A stretch of DNA of 64,000 bases from Dyella lutea (GTDB lineage Bacteria; Pseudomonadota; Gammaproteobacteria; Xanthomonadales; Rhodanobacteraceae), in contig NZ_JAMZEK010000001.1 of the NCBI RefSeq assembly GCF_024158035.1, positions 813,416 through 877,415 on the forward strand. Direction: 5' to 3'. This document shows, one piece after another, positions 35,064 through 45,872 of this stretch. The notes below the pieces were generated by a model that saw nothing but the letters and a program-made list of their open reading frames with translations, was not told where the DNA came from and searched no databases. Numbering within the stretch: the first letter of the stretch is position 1; each line of letters begins with the position of its first letter. A program made the translations under genes and the position numbers.

Positions 35064-35531
35064 TCAGGCGATGACGAACATCGGCTGGTCGAATTCCACC
35101 GGCTGGCCGTTCTCGACCAGGATGGCCTGCACCGTGCCGCCGACGTCGGCTTCGATCTGGTTGAACATCTTCATCGCCTCGATGATGCCGATCGTCTCGC
35201 CCTGCTTGACCTGCTGGCCGACCTTCACGAACGCCGGGGCGCCCGGGGTGGAGGAGGCGTAGAAGGTGCCGACCATCGGCGCCTTGACCACATGGCCGGC
35301 CGGCAGCGCGTCGGCGGCAGGCGCCGCGTCTGCCGCCGGGGCGGCGGCCACCGGGGCCGCCGGAGCCGGCGCCGCGACCGGCGTCGCCGCCGGTGCCGGG
35401 GCGGCCACGGTGATGCCGCCCTTGGGTACGCGCGACAGGCGGACGACTTCCTCGCCCTCCTTGATTTCCAGTTCGGCGAGGTTGGACTCCTCGAGCAGGT
35501 CGATGAGCTTCTTGATCTTGCGCAGGTCCAT
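35064..35531 (-). CDS. accB: biotin carboxyl carrier protein
   Basis: 155 residues. The N-terminal helical region binds the carboxylase, an Ala/Pro-rich flexible linker spans about 42-80, and a biotinyl domain follows with EAMKMFNQ, where Lys121 carries biotin. The protein thumb region ([14 protein letters not shown]) is present. The first gene of accBC, 71 bases after aroQ; the aroQ-accB-accC order is common in gammaproteobacteria. Confidence 0.97.
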   Translation of the reverse strand: MDLRKIKKLIDLLEESNLAELEIKEGEEVVRLSRVPKGGITVAAPAPAATPVAAPAPAAPVAAAPAADAAPAADALPAGHVVKAPMVGTFYASSTPGAPAFVKVGQQVKQGETIGIIEAMKMFNQIEADVGGTVQAILVENGQPVEFDQPMFVIA

Positions 35532-35602
35532 AAGGCAAACCTTTTTGCAGGGTTACCGCCCGCGGGCGGCTGGAAAGGAAAACGGAATCCGGACTGCCGC
35601 GC

Positions 35603-36064
35603 TCAGCGCGGCATGTCGGCCTCGGGCCGGGCCAGCCGACGTACCGCGGCATCCAGCGCCAGCCGATAGCTGTCGCTGCCGAAGCCGCTGACCACGCCGA
35701 CGGCGATGTCCACCAGGTAGGAGTGGTGGCGGAACGGCTCGCGGGCGTGCACGTTGGACAGGTGCACCTCGATGAACGGGATCGCCACGGCGGACAGCGC
35801 GTCACGCAGGGCGATGCTGGTGTGAGTGAATGCGCCGGCGTTGCACAGGATCATCGCGGTCCGGTCGTCGCGCGCCTGGTGGATGCGGCCGATCAGTTCG
35901 TGCTCGGCATTGGACTGGTACCAGCTCAGTTCGTGACCCGCGGCGTGTGCCTGTTCGGCCAGGCCGGCGTTGATGTCCGCCAGCGTCTCGCGGCCGTAGA
36001 TGTCCGGCTCGCGCACACCCAGCAGGTTCAGGTTGGGGCCGTGCAGGGCCAGGATCTTCGCCAT
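35603..36064 (-). CDS. aroQ: type II 3-dehydroquinate dehydratase
   Basis: AroQ removes water from 3-dehydroquinate in the shikimate pathway. The 153 residues show [21 protein letters not shown] with catalytic Tyr23, [30 protein letters not shown] and [19 protein letters not shown], holding the active-site histidine and substrate-binding residues. Length fits. It precedes accBC, probably in one transcript. Confidence 0.96.
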   Translation of the reverse strand: MAKILALHGPNLNLLGVREPDIYGRETLADINAGLAEQAHAAGHELSWYQSNAEHELIGRIHQARDDRTAMILCNAGAFTHTSIALRDALSAVAIPFIEVHLSNVHAREPFRHHSYLVDIAVGVVSGFGSDSYRLALDAAVRRLARPEADMPR

Positions 36065-36211
36065 GCGGCTGCCTTCGCCAAGGTCGGAACGGGTCCGGAA
36101 GCGCCTCAGTGTGATCGCACCGATTCGAGTTGTCCAGTTCGGCGCAGATCGACGATGTTTGACGGAGAAGTCCGCGTTAAACCGTGCGCGGACGTATGTG
36201 ACCGGTCAAGT

Positions 36212-36754
36212 TCAGTCCACCGGGCCGCCGCCGAGCCAGCGCGCCAGCGTGGTGGGGTCGAGCGGGCCGCGGCGCGTGGCGAGCAGGCGCCCGTCCGCGT
36301 CCAGCAGGGCGCTGTACGGCAGCACCTGCGTGGTATCGCCGAAACGCAGCGAGGTACTGGGCGAGACCAACTCGCCCAGCAGAATCGGGTAATCCACCGG
36401 GTGCACGGAAAGAAAGGCGCGGGCGCGGGCCGGATCGTCCATCGCGATGCCGATCACCGTCGCGCTCCCGGCATGCTGCCGGGCAGCCTGTGCCAGCGTC
36501 GGCATCTCCTCCAGGCAGGGGCCGCACCAGCTGGCCCAGAAGTTCAGCAGCACCCGCTTGCCGCGGTAGTCGGACAGCCGATGCTGGCGGCCGTCGCTAC
36601 CCATCAGGGCAAGGTCGGGAGCGAGGTCGCCGATGGTCGTCACGTGCACGCCTGCCGGCACGCGGGCCAGCCGGCTCCGGTGCTGCAGCCAGCCGCCGGC
36701 GGCGGCGAACAGGGTGGCGACCAGCAGCACGGTCCAGGTCTGGCGGTTGAACAT
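36212..36754 (-). CDS. TlpA-like periplasmic thiol-disulfide protein
   Basis: 180 residues with an N-terminal anchor or signal helix (about 7-24) and a thioredoxin fold: RVLLNFWASWCGPCLEEMPTL with C77-x2-C80, and cis-Pro in VLPYSALLD. It lies directly after dsbD (the ATG overlaps its TGA by one base). DsbD supplies electrons to periplasmic thioredoxin-like proteins, so this is a plausible electron acceptor. It may serve cytochrome c maturation or protein repair; not decidable here. Confidence 0.86.
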   Translation of the reverse strand: MFNRQTWTVLLVATLFAAAGGWLQHRSRLARVPAGVHVTTIGDLAPDLALMGSDGRQHRLSDYRGKRVLLNFWASWCGPCLEEMPTLAQAARQHAGSATVIGIAMDDPARARAFLSVHPVDYPILLGELVSPSTSLRFGDTTQVLPYSALLDADGRLLATRRGPLDPTTLARWLGGGPVD

Positions 36755-38925
36755 CAGTGGCTGGCCTCGGTCAGTGCCTGCTCGACGATGCCGGCGGTCA
36801 GGACGGTCGGCAGCGCCTTGCCCTCGCCGCCGCCCTTCGGGAACACCACGTACAGCGGTACACCCGGCGAGTGGTACTGCTGCAGGAAGGCGGCGATGGT
36901 CGGGTTCACGTCGGTCCAGTCCCCCTTCATGTAGACCGCGCCGGTGCGCTGGAGCAGGGTGCGGAAGCGGTCGGTGTCGAGCACCGTGTGTTCGTTGGCC
37001 TTGCAGGTGACGCACCAGTCGGCGGTCATATCGACGAACACCGGCGTGCCGGCCGCGCGCAGTTCGGCCAGCTTCGCGGGCGAGTAGGCGACCACGCCCT
37101 CGGCGGCCACGGGTCTGACCGACGGCGGCGGCATGCGGGTGAGGTAGTAGAGCGGCACCACGGTCAGCGCGAGGAGAGCCAGCACCCACAGGCGGCTGGC
37201 CGGGCGGCCGCCACGGCTGCGCTCGAACCACCAAAGCGCCATGGCCAGCAGCACCATCGCCACCAGCAGCAGGCCGATCGCGTCGGCGCCGCGCTGGTGC
37301 GCCAGCACCCAGGCCAGCCACACGGCGGTGAGGTACATCGGGAACGCCAGCACCTGCTTGAGCGTCTCCATCCAGCGGCCCGGGCGCGGCAGGCGGCGAG
37401 CCAGCGACGGCACGAAGCCCACCAGCAGGAACGGCAGCGCCAGGCCCACGCCGAGCATCAGGAACACCGCCAGCGCGGCAGCGATCGGTGCGGCGAACGC
37501 GTACGCCAGCGCGCTGCCCATGAACGGCGCGGTGCACGGGCTGGCGACCACCACGGCGAGCACGCCGGTGAAGAAGTCGCCGGCCGGGCCGGAGCGGCTG
37601 GCCAACCCGGCGCCGGTGTTGCCCAGCGAAGCGCCGAACTGCACCACGCCGGACATCGACAGGCCGACCGCGAACATCACGCAGGCCAGCAGGGCCACCA
37701 CCAGCGGCTGCTGCAGCTGGGCGCCCCAGCCCAGCGCGTGGCCGGCGGCGCGCAGGCCGACGATCGCCACGCCGAGCACGGCGAAGCTGCTCATCACGCC
37801 GGCGGTATAGGTCAGCGCGTGGCGGCGGGCGCGGGCAGGACTCTCGCCGCTTTCGAGCAGGCTCACCGCCTTGATCGACAGTACCGGCAGCACGCACGGC
37901 ATCAGGTTCAGCACCAGGCCGCCGCCGAGGGCGAGCAGCAGGGCGAGCAGCAGCCCATCGTGCGGGGCGGCGGAGGCGGTATCGCCGCCAGTCGCTTCGG
38001 TAGATGCCGATGCCTGGCCGGCGCCGGCGGCGGGCAGCGACACCTGCAGTGTGCGGGTCATGACCGGGTAGCAGATGCCACCGTCCTGGCAGCCCTGGAA
38101 GCGCGCCTGCACGCTGAGTTGATGGCGGCCGCCGAGGTCGCCGGCGATGCCGACCGGGACTTCCACCTCGTCGTAGTAGATGACCGTCTCGCCCTGGTAA
38201 TCGTCCTGGTGGTGCGTGCCGGCCGGCCAGGCGGGCTGCAGCTTCAGGCCGCCGGCGCCGGGTGTGGAGAGTTCGGTCTTGTCGCGATACAGGTAATAGC
38301 CGTGCGGCATGGACCAGCGCAGCAGCAGCCGGTCCGGGGCCGTCGCCACGGCATCGAGGCGAAAGGCCTGCTCCGGTGGCAGCGGCGTGCCCGGCGCACC
38401 CAGGGCCCCGGCCGCGCCCAGCTTGCCGAGGGTGGCCCCGAAGCCAGTCGGGCTGGTGGCGCCGGCGGCTGCCGCCGGCAGCGGCAGGTCGAGCTTCTCG
38501 GTATGCGGCGGGTAGCAGATCTTCGGGTCGACCTCATGGCAGCCCTGGAACTGCACCGCCACCTGCAGCCTCGTGGCGCCCGCGGCGGCGGTGTAGGGCA
38601 GGCGAGCATCGATGCCGTGGTGATAGGTCTCGACGTCGCCGAGGTATTCGTCGTGGTGCTTGTCGCCATCGGGCAACTGCGCGGTGCCGAGTGTGATGCC
38701 TTCGCCGGCGGTGAACTTCATCCGTCCGCGATACAGGTAGTAGTCCGGGGCGATGTCCCAGTGCAGCTTCAAGACACCGGGCTGGCTGGCATCGGCGCTG
38801 AGCTTGTAGGCCTCGGTGACCGGCAGCAGGCTGGAGGTGTCCTGGGCCAGGGCTGGGCCAGCGGACAGCGACAGTGCGGCGAGAAGGAGGCGGGCGACGA
38901 GCCGCCCCGGGTTGATCAATCGCAT
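36754..38925 (-). CDS. dsbD: thiol:disulfide interchange protein DsbD with duplicated N-terminal domain
   Basis: DsbD moves electrons from cytoplasmic thioredoxin across the inner membrane to periplasmic partners. The 723 residues have a signal peptide (to about 27), then two DsbD-alpha-like domains. The first has FQGCHEVDPKICYPP (about 125-139) and the second FQGCQDGGICYPVM (about 275-288). A multi-span membrane domain follows with LMPCVLPVLSIK and ASPCTAPFMGS, then a C-terminal thioredoxin domain with DWCVTCKANE (about 634-643). Normal DsbD has one alpha domain and about 565 residues; the duplication explains the extra length. cutA lies 40 bases upstream. Confidence 0.93.
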   Translation of the reverse strand: MRLINPGRLVARLLLAALSLSAGPALAQDTSSLLPVTEAYKLSADASQPGVLKLHWDIAPDYYLYRGRMKFTAGEGITLGTAQLPDGDKHHDEYLGDVETYHHGIDARLPYTAAAGATRLQVAVQFQGCHEVDPKICYPPHTEKLDLPLPAAAAGATSPTGFGATLGKLGAAGALGAPGTPLPPEQAFRLDAVATAPDRLLLRWSMPHGYYLYRDKTELSTPGAGGLKLQPAWPAGTHHQDDYQGETVIYYDEVEVPVGIAGDLGGRHQLSVQARFQGCQDGGICYPVMTRTLQVSLPAAGAGQASASTEATGGDTASAAPHDGLLLALLLALGGGLVLNLMPCVLPVLSIKAVSLLESGESPARARRHALTYTAGVMSSFAVLGVAIVGLRAAGHALGWGAQLQQPLVVALLACVMFAVGLSMSGVVQFGASLGNTGAGLASRSGPAGDFFTGVLAVVVASPCTAPFMGSALAYAFAAPIAAALAVFLMLGVGLALPFLLVGFVPSLARRLPRPGRWMETLKQVLAFPMYLTAVWLAWVLAHQRGADAIGLLLVAMVLLAMALWWFERSRGGRPASRLWVLALLALTVVPLYYLTRMPPPSVRPVAAEGVVAYSPAKLAELRAAGTPVFVDMTADWCVTCKANEHTVLDTDRFRTLLQRTGAVYMKGDWTDVNPTIAAFLQQYHSPGVPLYVVFPKGGGEGKALPTVLTAGIVEQALTEASH

Positions 38926-38965
38926 TACGTTTCCAGCGTTTCGGTTCGCGGAGAGCGAACGGGGA

Positions 38966-39325
38966 TTATGGAGCAGGGGACGGCGCGGTGCCGTCGCCCC
39001 CGCCGACCGCGCCGTGGGCGCGCACCCAGTCCAGATAGGGCGCATGTCCGTCGACCACCGGCAGGGCGACCAGTTCGGGTACCTCGTACGGATGCAGGGC
39101 GATCAGCCGTTCCCGCAGCGCCTCGAAGCGGCCGGTAGTGGTCTTGATGACCAGCAGCACCTCCGGATCGGAGTGCAGGCGGCCCTGCCACGCATAGGTG
39201 GAGATCGCCCCGGGCAGCTGGTTCACGCAGGCGGCCAGACCCTCGGCGACCAGCGTCTCGGCCAGCGCCCGGGCGGACTCGGCTCCGGGGCAGGTGCTCA
39301 GGCAGACCAGGACATCGTCGGGCAT
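38966..39325 (-). CDS. cutA: divalent-cation tolerance protein CutA
   Basis: 119 residues with the CutA1 pattern: VLVCLSTCPGAESARALAETLVAEGLAACVNQLPG, then STYAWQGRLHSDPEVLLVIKTT and HPYEVPELVALPVVDGHAPYLDWV. CutA forms a trimer and is linked to copper tolerance in E. coli, though its role is debated. The C-terminus has a short extra Gly/Pro-rich tail. It heads the cutA-dsbD-tlpA unit, the same grouping as in E. coli cutA-dsbD. Confidence 0.95.
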   Translation of the reverse strand: MPDDVLVCLSTCPGAESARALAETLVAEGLAACVNQLPGAISTYAWQGRLHSDPEVLLVIKTTTGRFEALRERLIALHPYEVPELVALPVVDGHAPYLDWVRAHGAVGGGDGTAPSPAP

Positions 39326-39433
39326 GACAGGTGGGGGCGAGAACGGAAAATGCAGCCTAGCAGGCAGTGCCGGGGTGTTCGCCTCTTGAGATGACCAGGT
39401 TACGTCCCAACTTGGCAGCGAGCCGCCCGGGCC

Positions 39434-39461
39434 TTGCATGGGGTTCATGCATCGCTAGAAT
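39434..39461 (+). promoter_or_regulatory. sigma-70-type promoter of groESL
   Basis: TTGCAT (39434-39439) and TAGAAT (39456-39461) are separated by 16 bases, directly before the CIRCE element. I looked for a sigma-32 promoter (CTTGAA with CCCAT-type -10) and found none convincing. Confidence 0.65.
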
Positions 39462-39487
39462 TGGCACTCATCGGTACCGAGTGCTAA
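39461..39487 (+). promoter_or_regulatory. CIRCE operator (HrcA site) upstream of groESL
   Basis: TTGGCACTC, nine bases, GAGTGCTAA: the CIRCE consensus (TTAGCACTC-N9-GAGTGCTAA) with one change in the left arm. HrcA bound here represses groESL until heat shock. It overlaps the -10 end of the promoter and lies 57 bases before the groES ATG. Confidence 0.92.
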
Positions 39488-39544
39488 CAACGGCATCGGA
39501 CCGGGCCTTTTCCCTCAACCATCCAAAGTGAGCTGGAGCCACCC

Positions 39545-39838
39545 ATGAGCAAACTGCGTCCGCTGCACGATCGCGTCATCGTCAAGCGCCTGGAAGAGGA
39601 GCGCGTCTCCGCCGGCGGTATCGTGATCCCCGATAGCGCCACCGAGAAGCCGACCCGCGGCAAGGTGATCGCCGCCGGTACCGGCCGCATCCTCGAGGAC
39701 GGCAACGTCCGCCCGATGAGCCTGAAGGAAGGCGACATCGTCCTGTTCGGCAAGTACGCCGGCCAGGAAATCAAGATCGACGGCGAAGAGCTGGTCTTCC
39801 TCAAGGAAGACGACATCGTCGCGGTGATCGAAGGCTGA
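39545..39838 (+). CDS. groS: co-chaperonin GroES
   Basis: 97 residues forming the heptameric cap of GroEL. The sequence starts [18 protein letters not shown], contains the mobile loop [20 protein letters not shown], and ends [16 protein letters not shown] lies seven bases before the ATG. It is regulated by the CIRCE element upstream and co-transcribed with groEL 53 bases downstream. Confidence 0.98.
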   Translation: MSKLRPLHDRVIVKRLEEERVSAGGIVIPDSATEKPTRGKVIAAGTGRILEDGNVRPMSLKEGDIVLFGKYAGQEIKIDGEELVFLKEDDIVAVIEG

Positions 39839-39873
39839 TCGGCCTCTCCCGCATCTCTCGCCAAAACCACTGA

Positions 39874-41535
<1,662 letters not shown>

Positions 41536-41561
41536 GTCCGCCTCGCCATCGCAGTACCCGG

Positions 41562-41593
41562 AAACCCCGTCGCAAGGCGGGGTTTTCCTTTTG
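41562..41593 (+). terminator. Rho-independent terminator of groESL
   Basis: AAACCCCG (41562-41569) pairs with CGGGGTTT (41578-41585) around an eight-base loop, followed by T-rich TTCCTTTT. It lies 27 bases after the groEL stop. Confidence 0.88.
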
Positions 41594-41785
41594 CAGAGGG
41601 TCGATTTCCGTTTGGCCCGGCTCGAACGTCATGCAGGCAGTCACCACACGGATGCTCCAAGCATGCCTCGGGAGAGTGCCTTGTCTCTTGCTGATGCCGG
41701 AACGGCGGAAACCATGCCGCCAGATCCGGCCATGGCTACCATCGGCAGGCCCCTGCCGAACCCGGATGAACGCCGGACACCGCCC

Positions 41786-42340
41786 ATGCATACGCCAGAT
41801 CACGATCGCGGCACGATGCGGGAATCGCCCGATCCGGCACATGCTCTTCGCGTGGCCGAGCTGTTCCGCGAGCACAACCGCGCGCTCGTAGCGTTCCTTC
41901 GCTGCCGGCTGGACTCGCTCGCCGACGCACAGGAGGTGGCGCAGGAAGCCTATGTGCGACTGGTCACCCTGGAACATCCGGAGGCGGTGGATTCGCTGCG
42001 GGCGTATCTGTTCCGGATCGCTTCGAATCTCGCGGTGGACCGGCTGCGGATGCGCCAGGTGCGCACCAGCCATGCGCCCGAGCCGGAGGGGCCGGAACTG
42101 CATCTTGCGCCGGTGCCGGAGCGCACGGCCGAGGCCGGCGAGCGCCTGCACCGGGTGGCAGCAGCATTGCGCGAACTGCCCGCGAAGACCGCCCGGGCGT
42201 TTGTCGCCCACATGATCGACGGCCGCGACGTCGGTGCAATCGCCCGCGACATGCGGGTCACCGAGCGCATGGTGCGCTACCACGTCACCCGTGCCCTCGC
42301 CCATTGCCGGGCGCGGATGGACGAACCGGAGAACCCCTGA
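41786..42340 (+). CDS. FecI-type ECF sigma factor
   Basis: About 184 residues. Region 2 reads VAELFREHNRALVAFLRCRLDSLADAQEVAQEAYVRLV (about 20-57), followed by LRAYLFRIASNLAVDRLR. Region 4, with the helix-turn-helix, reads FVAHMIDGRDVGAIARDMRVTERMVRYHVTRALAHC. It directs RNA polymerase to a small regulon when its anti-sigma factor is inactivated. The start is uncertain (ATG 41786 or 41816; both lack a strong ribosome-binding site). The stop overlaps the FecR start by one base. Confidence 0.9.
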   Translation: MHTPDHDRGTMRESPDPAHALRVAELFREHNRALVAFLRCRLDSLADAQEVAQEAYVRLVTLEHPEAVDSLRAYLFRIASNLAVDRLRMRQVRTSHAPEPEGPELHLAPVPERTAEAGERLHRVAAALRELPAKTARAFVAHMIDGRDVGAIARDMRVTERMVRYHVTRALAHCRARMDEPENP

Positions 42341-43311
42341 TGCCCCGTCCCATCGACGAACAGACCCTGCACATGGCCGCCGACTGGTGGATGCGCCTGC
42401 GCGCCGCCGATGCCGGCGAGCGCACGACCAACGAGTGGCTGGTCTGGATCGACCAGGATGCCAGCCACCTGCCGGCGTTCGAACAGATCGGCGACATGGC
42501 CGAGCGGCTCGGGCAAGCCGGCGCGGTGACACGGGCCCGGCTGGTAGCCGAGTTCGCTCCCGCGCGCGTGCGCCCGCGCTGGATGCCGTTGGCGGCCGCC
42601 GCGGCCGTTCTGCTTGCGGTGGGACTTGGCTATCTCGCCTGGCCGGATCGCGGCAGCACCACACAACGTTATGCCAGCGGGACCGGCGCTCGCCAGGAGA
42701 TCCGCCTGGCCGACGGCTCGCAGATCGTCCTCGGCGCAGCCACGGCGCTCCGCACCCGGCTGGCCGACGGACGGCGCGCGGTCGAGCTTGAGCGCGGCGA
42801 GGCTCTCTTCCGCGTCGTGCACGACCCTCGGCGACCGTTCCTGGTGCGGGCGGGCGCGGTGACGATCCAGGACATCGGCACTGCGTTCGACGTGCGCCGC
42901 ACCGGTGAGCAAGTGACGATCTCCGTGGCCGAGGGCCGCGTGCGCGTGGCCGACGGGCATGGGGGCAGCCTGGAGGCCGGCGCCGGGCAGGCCATCCGCT
43001 TCGATCCCACGCATCCGGCGATGCAGGTGGTCGCGATCGATCCGGCCCAGGTGGCCACCTGGCGCGACGGTCGGCTGGATTTCGACAATGAGCCGTTGCC
43101 GGTGGTGGTGGCCAACATCAATCGCTACCGGCCCTCCCCGCTGCGCATCGGCGATGCCCGGCTGGAGGCATTGACCTTCACCGGCACCGTGCGCATCGAT
43201 GCCATCGACGAGTGGCTGCGCACGCTACCGCAGGTGTTGCCGGTGGTAGTGCGCCAGCAGGCCGGCTCGACCGTGCTCGAACGCAACGGGGGCGACCGCG
43301 GGCCACGCTGA
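42340..43311 (+). CDS. FecR-family anti-sigma factor/signal transducer
   Basis: 323 residues. A cytoplasmic sigma-binding part (1 to about 80; contains HMAADWWMRLRAADAGERTTNEW, the DUF4880 type) precedes one membrane helix (about 83-101). The periplasmic FecR domain follows (EIRLADGSQIVLGAATALRT; GRAVELERGEALFRVVHD-type segment), then a C-terminal region resembling STN/DUF4974 (DFDNEPLPVVVANINRYRP). It should hold the upstream sigma factor and receive the signal from the receptor encoded next. Coupled to the sigma gene by overlapping stop and start. Confidence 0.92.
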   Translation: MPRPIDEQTLHMAADWWMRLRAADAGERTTNEWLVWIDQDASHLPAFEQIGDMAERLGQAGAVTRARLVAEFAPARVRPRWMPLAAAAAVLLAVGLGYLAWPDRGSTTQRYASGTGARQEIRLADGSQIVLGAATALRTRLADGRRAVELERGEALFRVVHDPRRPFLVRAGAVTIQDIGTAFDVRRTGEQVTISVAEGRVRVADGHGGSLEAGAGQAIRFDPTHPAMQVVAIDPAQVATWRDGRLDFDNEPLPVVVANINRYRPSPLRIGDARLEALTFTGTVRIDAIDEWLRTLPQVLPVVVRQQAGSTVLERNGGDRGPR

Positions 43312-43376
43312 CATCTGTCGCCGCGGCGGTCAGCCCATGCCACACTGCCGGCTTTCGCCGGGGAGCGCGGGGGCAC

Positions 43377-45737
43377 ATGGGGAGGGCAAGGGCATGCTGG
43401 CTGCTGGGCAGCCTGCTGGTCGGGCTGCCCCGGCTTTGCGCGGCGGTCCCTTCCACCGCATGCCGGCGTTTCGACCTGCCCGCCCAGCCACTGGCCACAG
43501 CGCTGATCGCATTCGGCCGGCAGGCGAACCTCCAGGTGCTCACCGACGGCGCCGCCGTGGCACGGGTGCGCTCGCCGGGTGTCCGCGGTTGCCTCGGGTC
43601 GGAGGTCGCGCTGGCGGATCTGCTGCAGGGCACCGGGCTCGGCTTCTCGTTCAGCGGCGCGGATACCGTGGCGGTGACGCCCCTGGCTACCCGCGCCGCT
43701 TCGCGGCCGGCATCGCCGCCGACCCGCGAACTGGCGCCGGTGGAGGCCGACGCGATGGTGGCCAGGGATCGCGGCTTTCTGGCCATGCTGACCAGCACGG
43801 CGGCGCGTGACGATGCGGCGCTGATCGACGTGCCGCAGTCGGTCAGCGTGATCACCCGCGACCTGATGGACGCGCAGCAGGCGCAGAGCGTGGCCGACGT
43901 GGTGCGCAACGTCGCCGGCGTGCAGGCGATCGCCGGCGCCGGTGGCTTGCCGTCGTTCCGGATCCGCGGCTTCGATACCGGCAACGGGTTGATCGACGGC
44001 ATGCCGGGCAGCATCGCCGGCTCGGGTGACCTGCCGCCGCTGATCGGGCTGGATCGGGTGGAGGTGTTCAAGGGGCCGCAGTCGATCCTTGGCGACAGCA
44101 CCGGCAACACCTTCGGTGGTCTGCTCAACGTCACCCTGAAACAACCACAGGACCGGCCGGCACGCATGCTGCAGTACGCGCTCGACGGCGGCGGTCGGAC
44201 CAGCCTCGGCGTGGACCTGACCGGGCCGCTGCGTGGACATCCCGGATTTGACTACCGCCTGATCACCTACGGCGACTATGCCGACCATTCGGTCCAGGGG
44301 TATCGCAACCGTCGCAGCGGCTACCTCGCTCCCTCGATCGCCTGGCAGGACGGGCGCAGCCGGCTGGTGGTGGGCTACCAGCGCATCGCCAACCGCCTGC
44401 CGGTGCCGGATCATCTGGTGCTGCTTGGCGGGAGCCTGTCACAGGCCTCGCCGTTCGGCGTGCTGCCGGGCTACCCGGGTGACTACGCCAGCTATCACAC
44501 CAGCCGTCTCTACTACCTGTTCGACCGCCAGCTCGATACGCGCTGGACCTGGCGCAGCCGCGGCCAATACGTGCGGCAACGCAACGCTTCATCGGCGTGG
44601 ACGCTGACCGACCCGCAGCCAGGTGGTCAGGTGCTGGCGATCGCCCAGCAGTACCGCTACAGCGACGCCTACGCTTCGTTGCAGAACGACCTGATCGGCA
44701 CGTTCACGACCGCTGCGACCGAACACACGGTGACGCTGGGGTTGGACTATGCACGCGCCCACGTCGGCCACATCGAGGACCGCGTAGGGCTGGACAGCAA
44801 CCCGTTCTTCGACTTCAGTGGGACCGCCACGCTGCCTCCGGCTGCGTCTGTCCTCACGCCCGCCGACGATCAGCCACAGCCGGGTTCGCCCTGGCAGACC
44901 GACACCGGCCTGTTCGTGCAGGACCAGTGGGCGATCGGCGAGCGCTGGAACCTGATCACCACGGCCCGGCGATCCGCCTACGAGGTGTTCGCCGCGGACG
45001 GGCAGGGGCGGACCGTACGACTGCGCCGCGCGCGGTGGGTGCCCGATGCCGGCGTGGCCTTCGAGCCCGTGCCGGGAGCGACGCTGTACGCCAGCGTGGC
45101 CAGCGGATTCCAGTCGCTTTCCTACCTGGGCAGTGACGGTCGCCTGTTGCCGCCGGCGCTGTCCCGCCAGGTGGAGGCCGGTGCCAAGTTCGAGCTGTTC
45201 GACCACCAGGCGCGATTGACCGTTGCGGCCTATCGCATCCGGCTCGATCACAGTTACCTGCTGGTATCCGCGCAGCAACCGGGCTTCGCCTCGCTCGGGC
45301 CGGGTCAGACCAACCGCGGCGCGGAGGTGGAGCTGATCGGGCGTCTCGCCAGCGGACTGGATGCCAGCCTGGGCTACACCCGCGCGCACATCGCCAACCG
45401 CGACGGCACCGCGGCCCCCGGCGCGCCGCGACAGCGCCTGGACCTGTGGCTGGATTACCGGTTCCGGGGGGCATGGCTGCAGGGCTGGGGTATCGGTGGT
45501 GGGGTCCACGCACGCAGCCGTTCGCTGGGACAGAGTTCGGACTTCAGCACCCGGTATCGCGTACCCGGGCAGGCCGAGTTCGAGCTTGCCCTGTCCTATC
45601 GCACCCCGCGCTGGCGGGTCGCCCTCGGGGCGGCCAATCTGTTCGGTCGAAGGCTCTATGCCGCCGATTTCGACGAGACCTTCGTGCCCTTGCGCACCCG
45701 CACCCGGCTGCGCCTCAGCGGCAGCGTCGACTTCTGA
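43377..45737 (+). CDS. TonB-dependent siderophore-type receptor with N-terminal signalling domain
   Basis: 786 residues, outer membrane. Signal peptide (to about 24), secretin/TonB short N-terminal (STN) domain (about 28-105: FDLPAQPLATALIAFGRQANLQVL), plug domain (IDVPQSVSVITRDLMDAQQAQSVADVVRNVAGVQ; FRIRGFDTGNGLIDGMPG; VEVFKGPQSILGDSTGN) and a 22-strand barrel ending GSVDF with the C-terminal aromatic residue. The STN domain is the signature of FecA-type receptors that signal through FecR to an ECF sigma factor, as encoded upstream. Ligand unknown; ferric-siderophore is the default guess. Confidence 0.92.
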   Translation: MGRARACWLLGSLLVGLPRLCAAVPSTACRRFDLPAQPLATALIAFGRQANLQVLTDGAAVARVRSPGVRGCLGSEVALADLLQGTGLGFSFSGADTVAVTPLATRAASRPASPPTRELAPVEADAMVARDRGFLAMLTSTAARDDAALIDVPQSVSVITRDLMDAQQAQSVADVVRNVAGVQAIAGAGGLPSFRIRGFDTGNGLIDGMPGSIAGSGDLPPLIGLDRVEVFKGPQSILGDSTGNTFGGLLNVTLKQPQDRPARMLQYALDGGGRTSLGVDLTGPLRGHPGFDYRLITYGDYADHSVQGYRNRRSGYLAPSIAWQDGRSRLVVGYQRIANRLPVPDHLVLLGGSLSQASPFGVLPGYPGDYASYHTSRLYYLFDRQLDTRWTWRSRGQYVRQRNASSAWTLTDPQPGGQVLAIAQQYRYSDAYASLQNDLIGTFTTAATEHTVTLGLDYARAHVGHIEDRVGLDSNPFFDFSGTATLPPAASVLTPADDQPQPGSPWQTDTGLFVQDQWAIGERWNLITTARRSAYEVFAADGQGRTVRLRRARWVPDAGVAFEPVPGATLYASVASGFQSLSYLGSDGRLLPPALSRQVEAGAKFELFDHQARLTVAAYRIRLDHSYLLVSAQQPGFASLGPGQTNRGAEVELIGRLASGLDASLGYTRAHIANRDGTAAPGAPRQRLDLWLDYRFRGAWLQGWGIGGGVHARSRSLGQSSDFSTRYRVPGQAEFELALSYRTPRWRVALGAANLFGRRLYAADFDETFVPLRTRTRLRLSGSVDF

Positions 45738-45781
45738 CGCCCGCCATTTCCGTTTCCCCGCCCTCGCACGTCCTGTGAGCG

Positions 45782-45815
45782 AAGGGCCGGTTGCCCGCGC
45801 GGCAGCCGGTCCCTT
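45782..45815. terminator. imperfect hairpin after the receptor gene
   Basis: AAGGGCCGGTTGCC and GGCAGCCGGTCCCTT pair with few mismatches around a CGCGC loop. Only CCCTTTC follows, so it may be a weak or Rho-assisted terminator. It lies between receptor and autotransporter genes; if it ends transcription, the autotransporter needs its own promoter. Confidence 0.5.
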
Positions 45816-45872
45816 TCGTCGGCCCCGCCGGGGCCCGGCGAGACCGTCAAGACAAAAACCGGGGAGACAGGG

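Noticed and set aside
39431..39461. Sigma-32 promoter for groESL
   Set aside because: No CTTGAA-type -35 with a CCCAT-type -10 at proper distance; the sigma-70-like boxes fit better.
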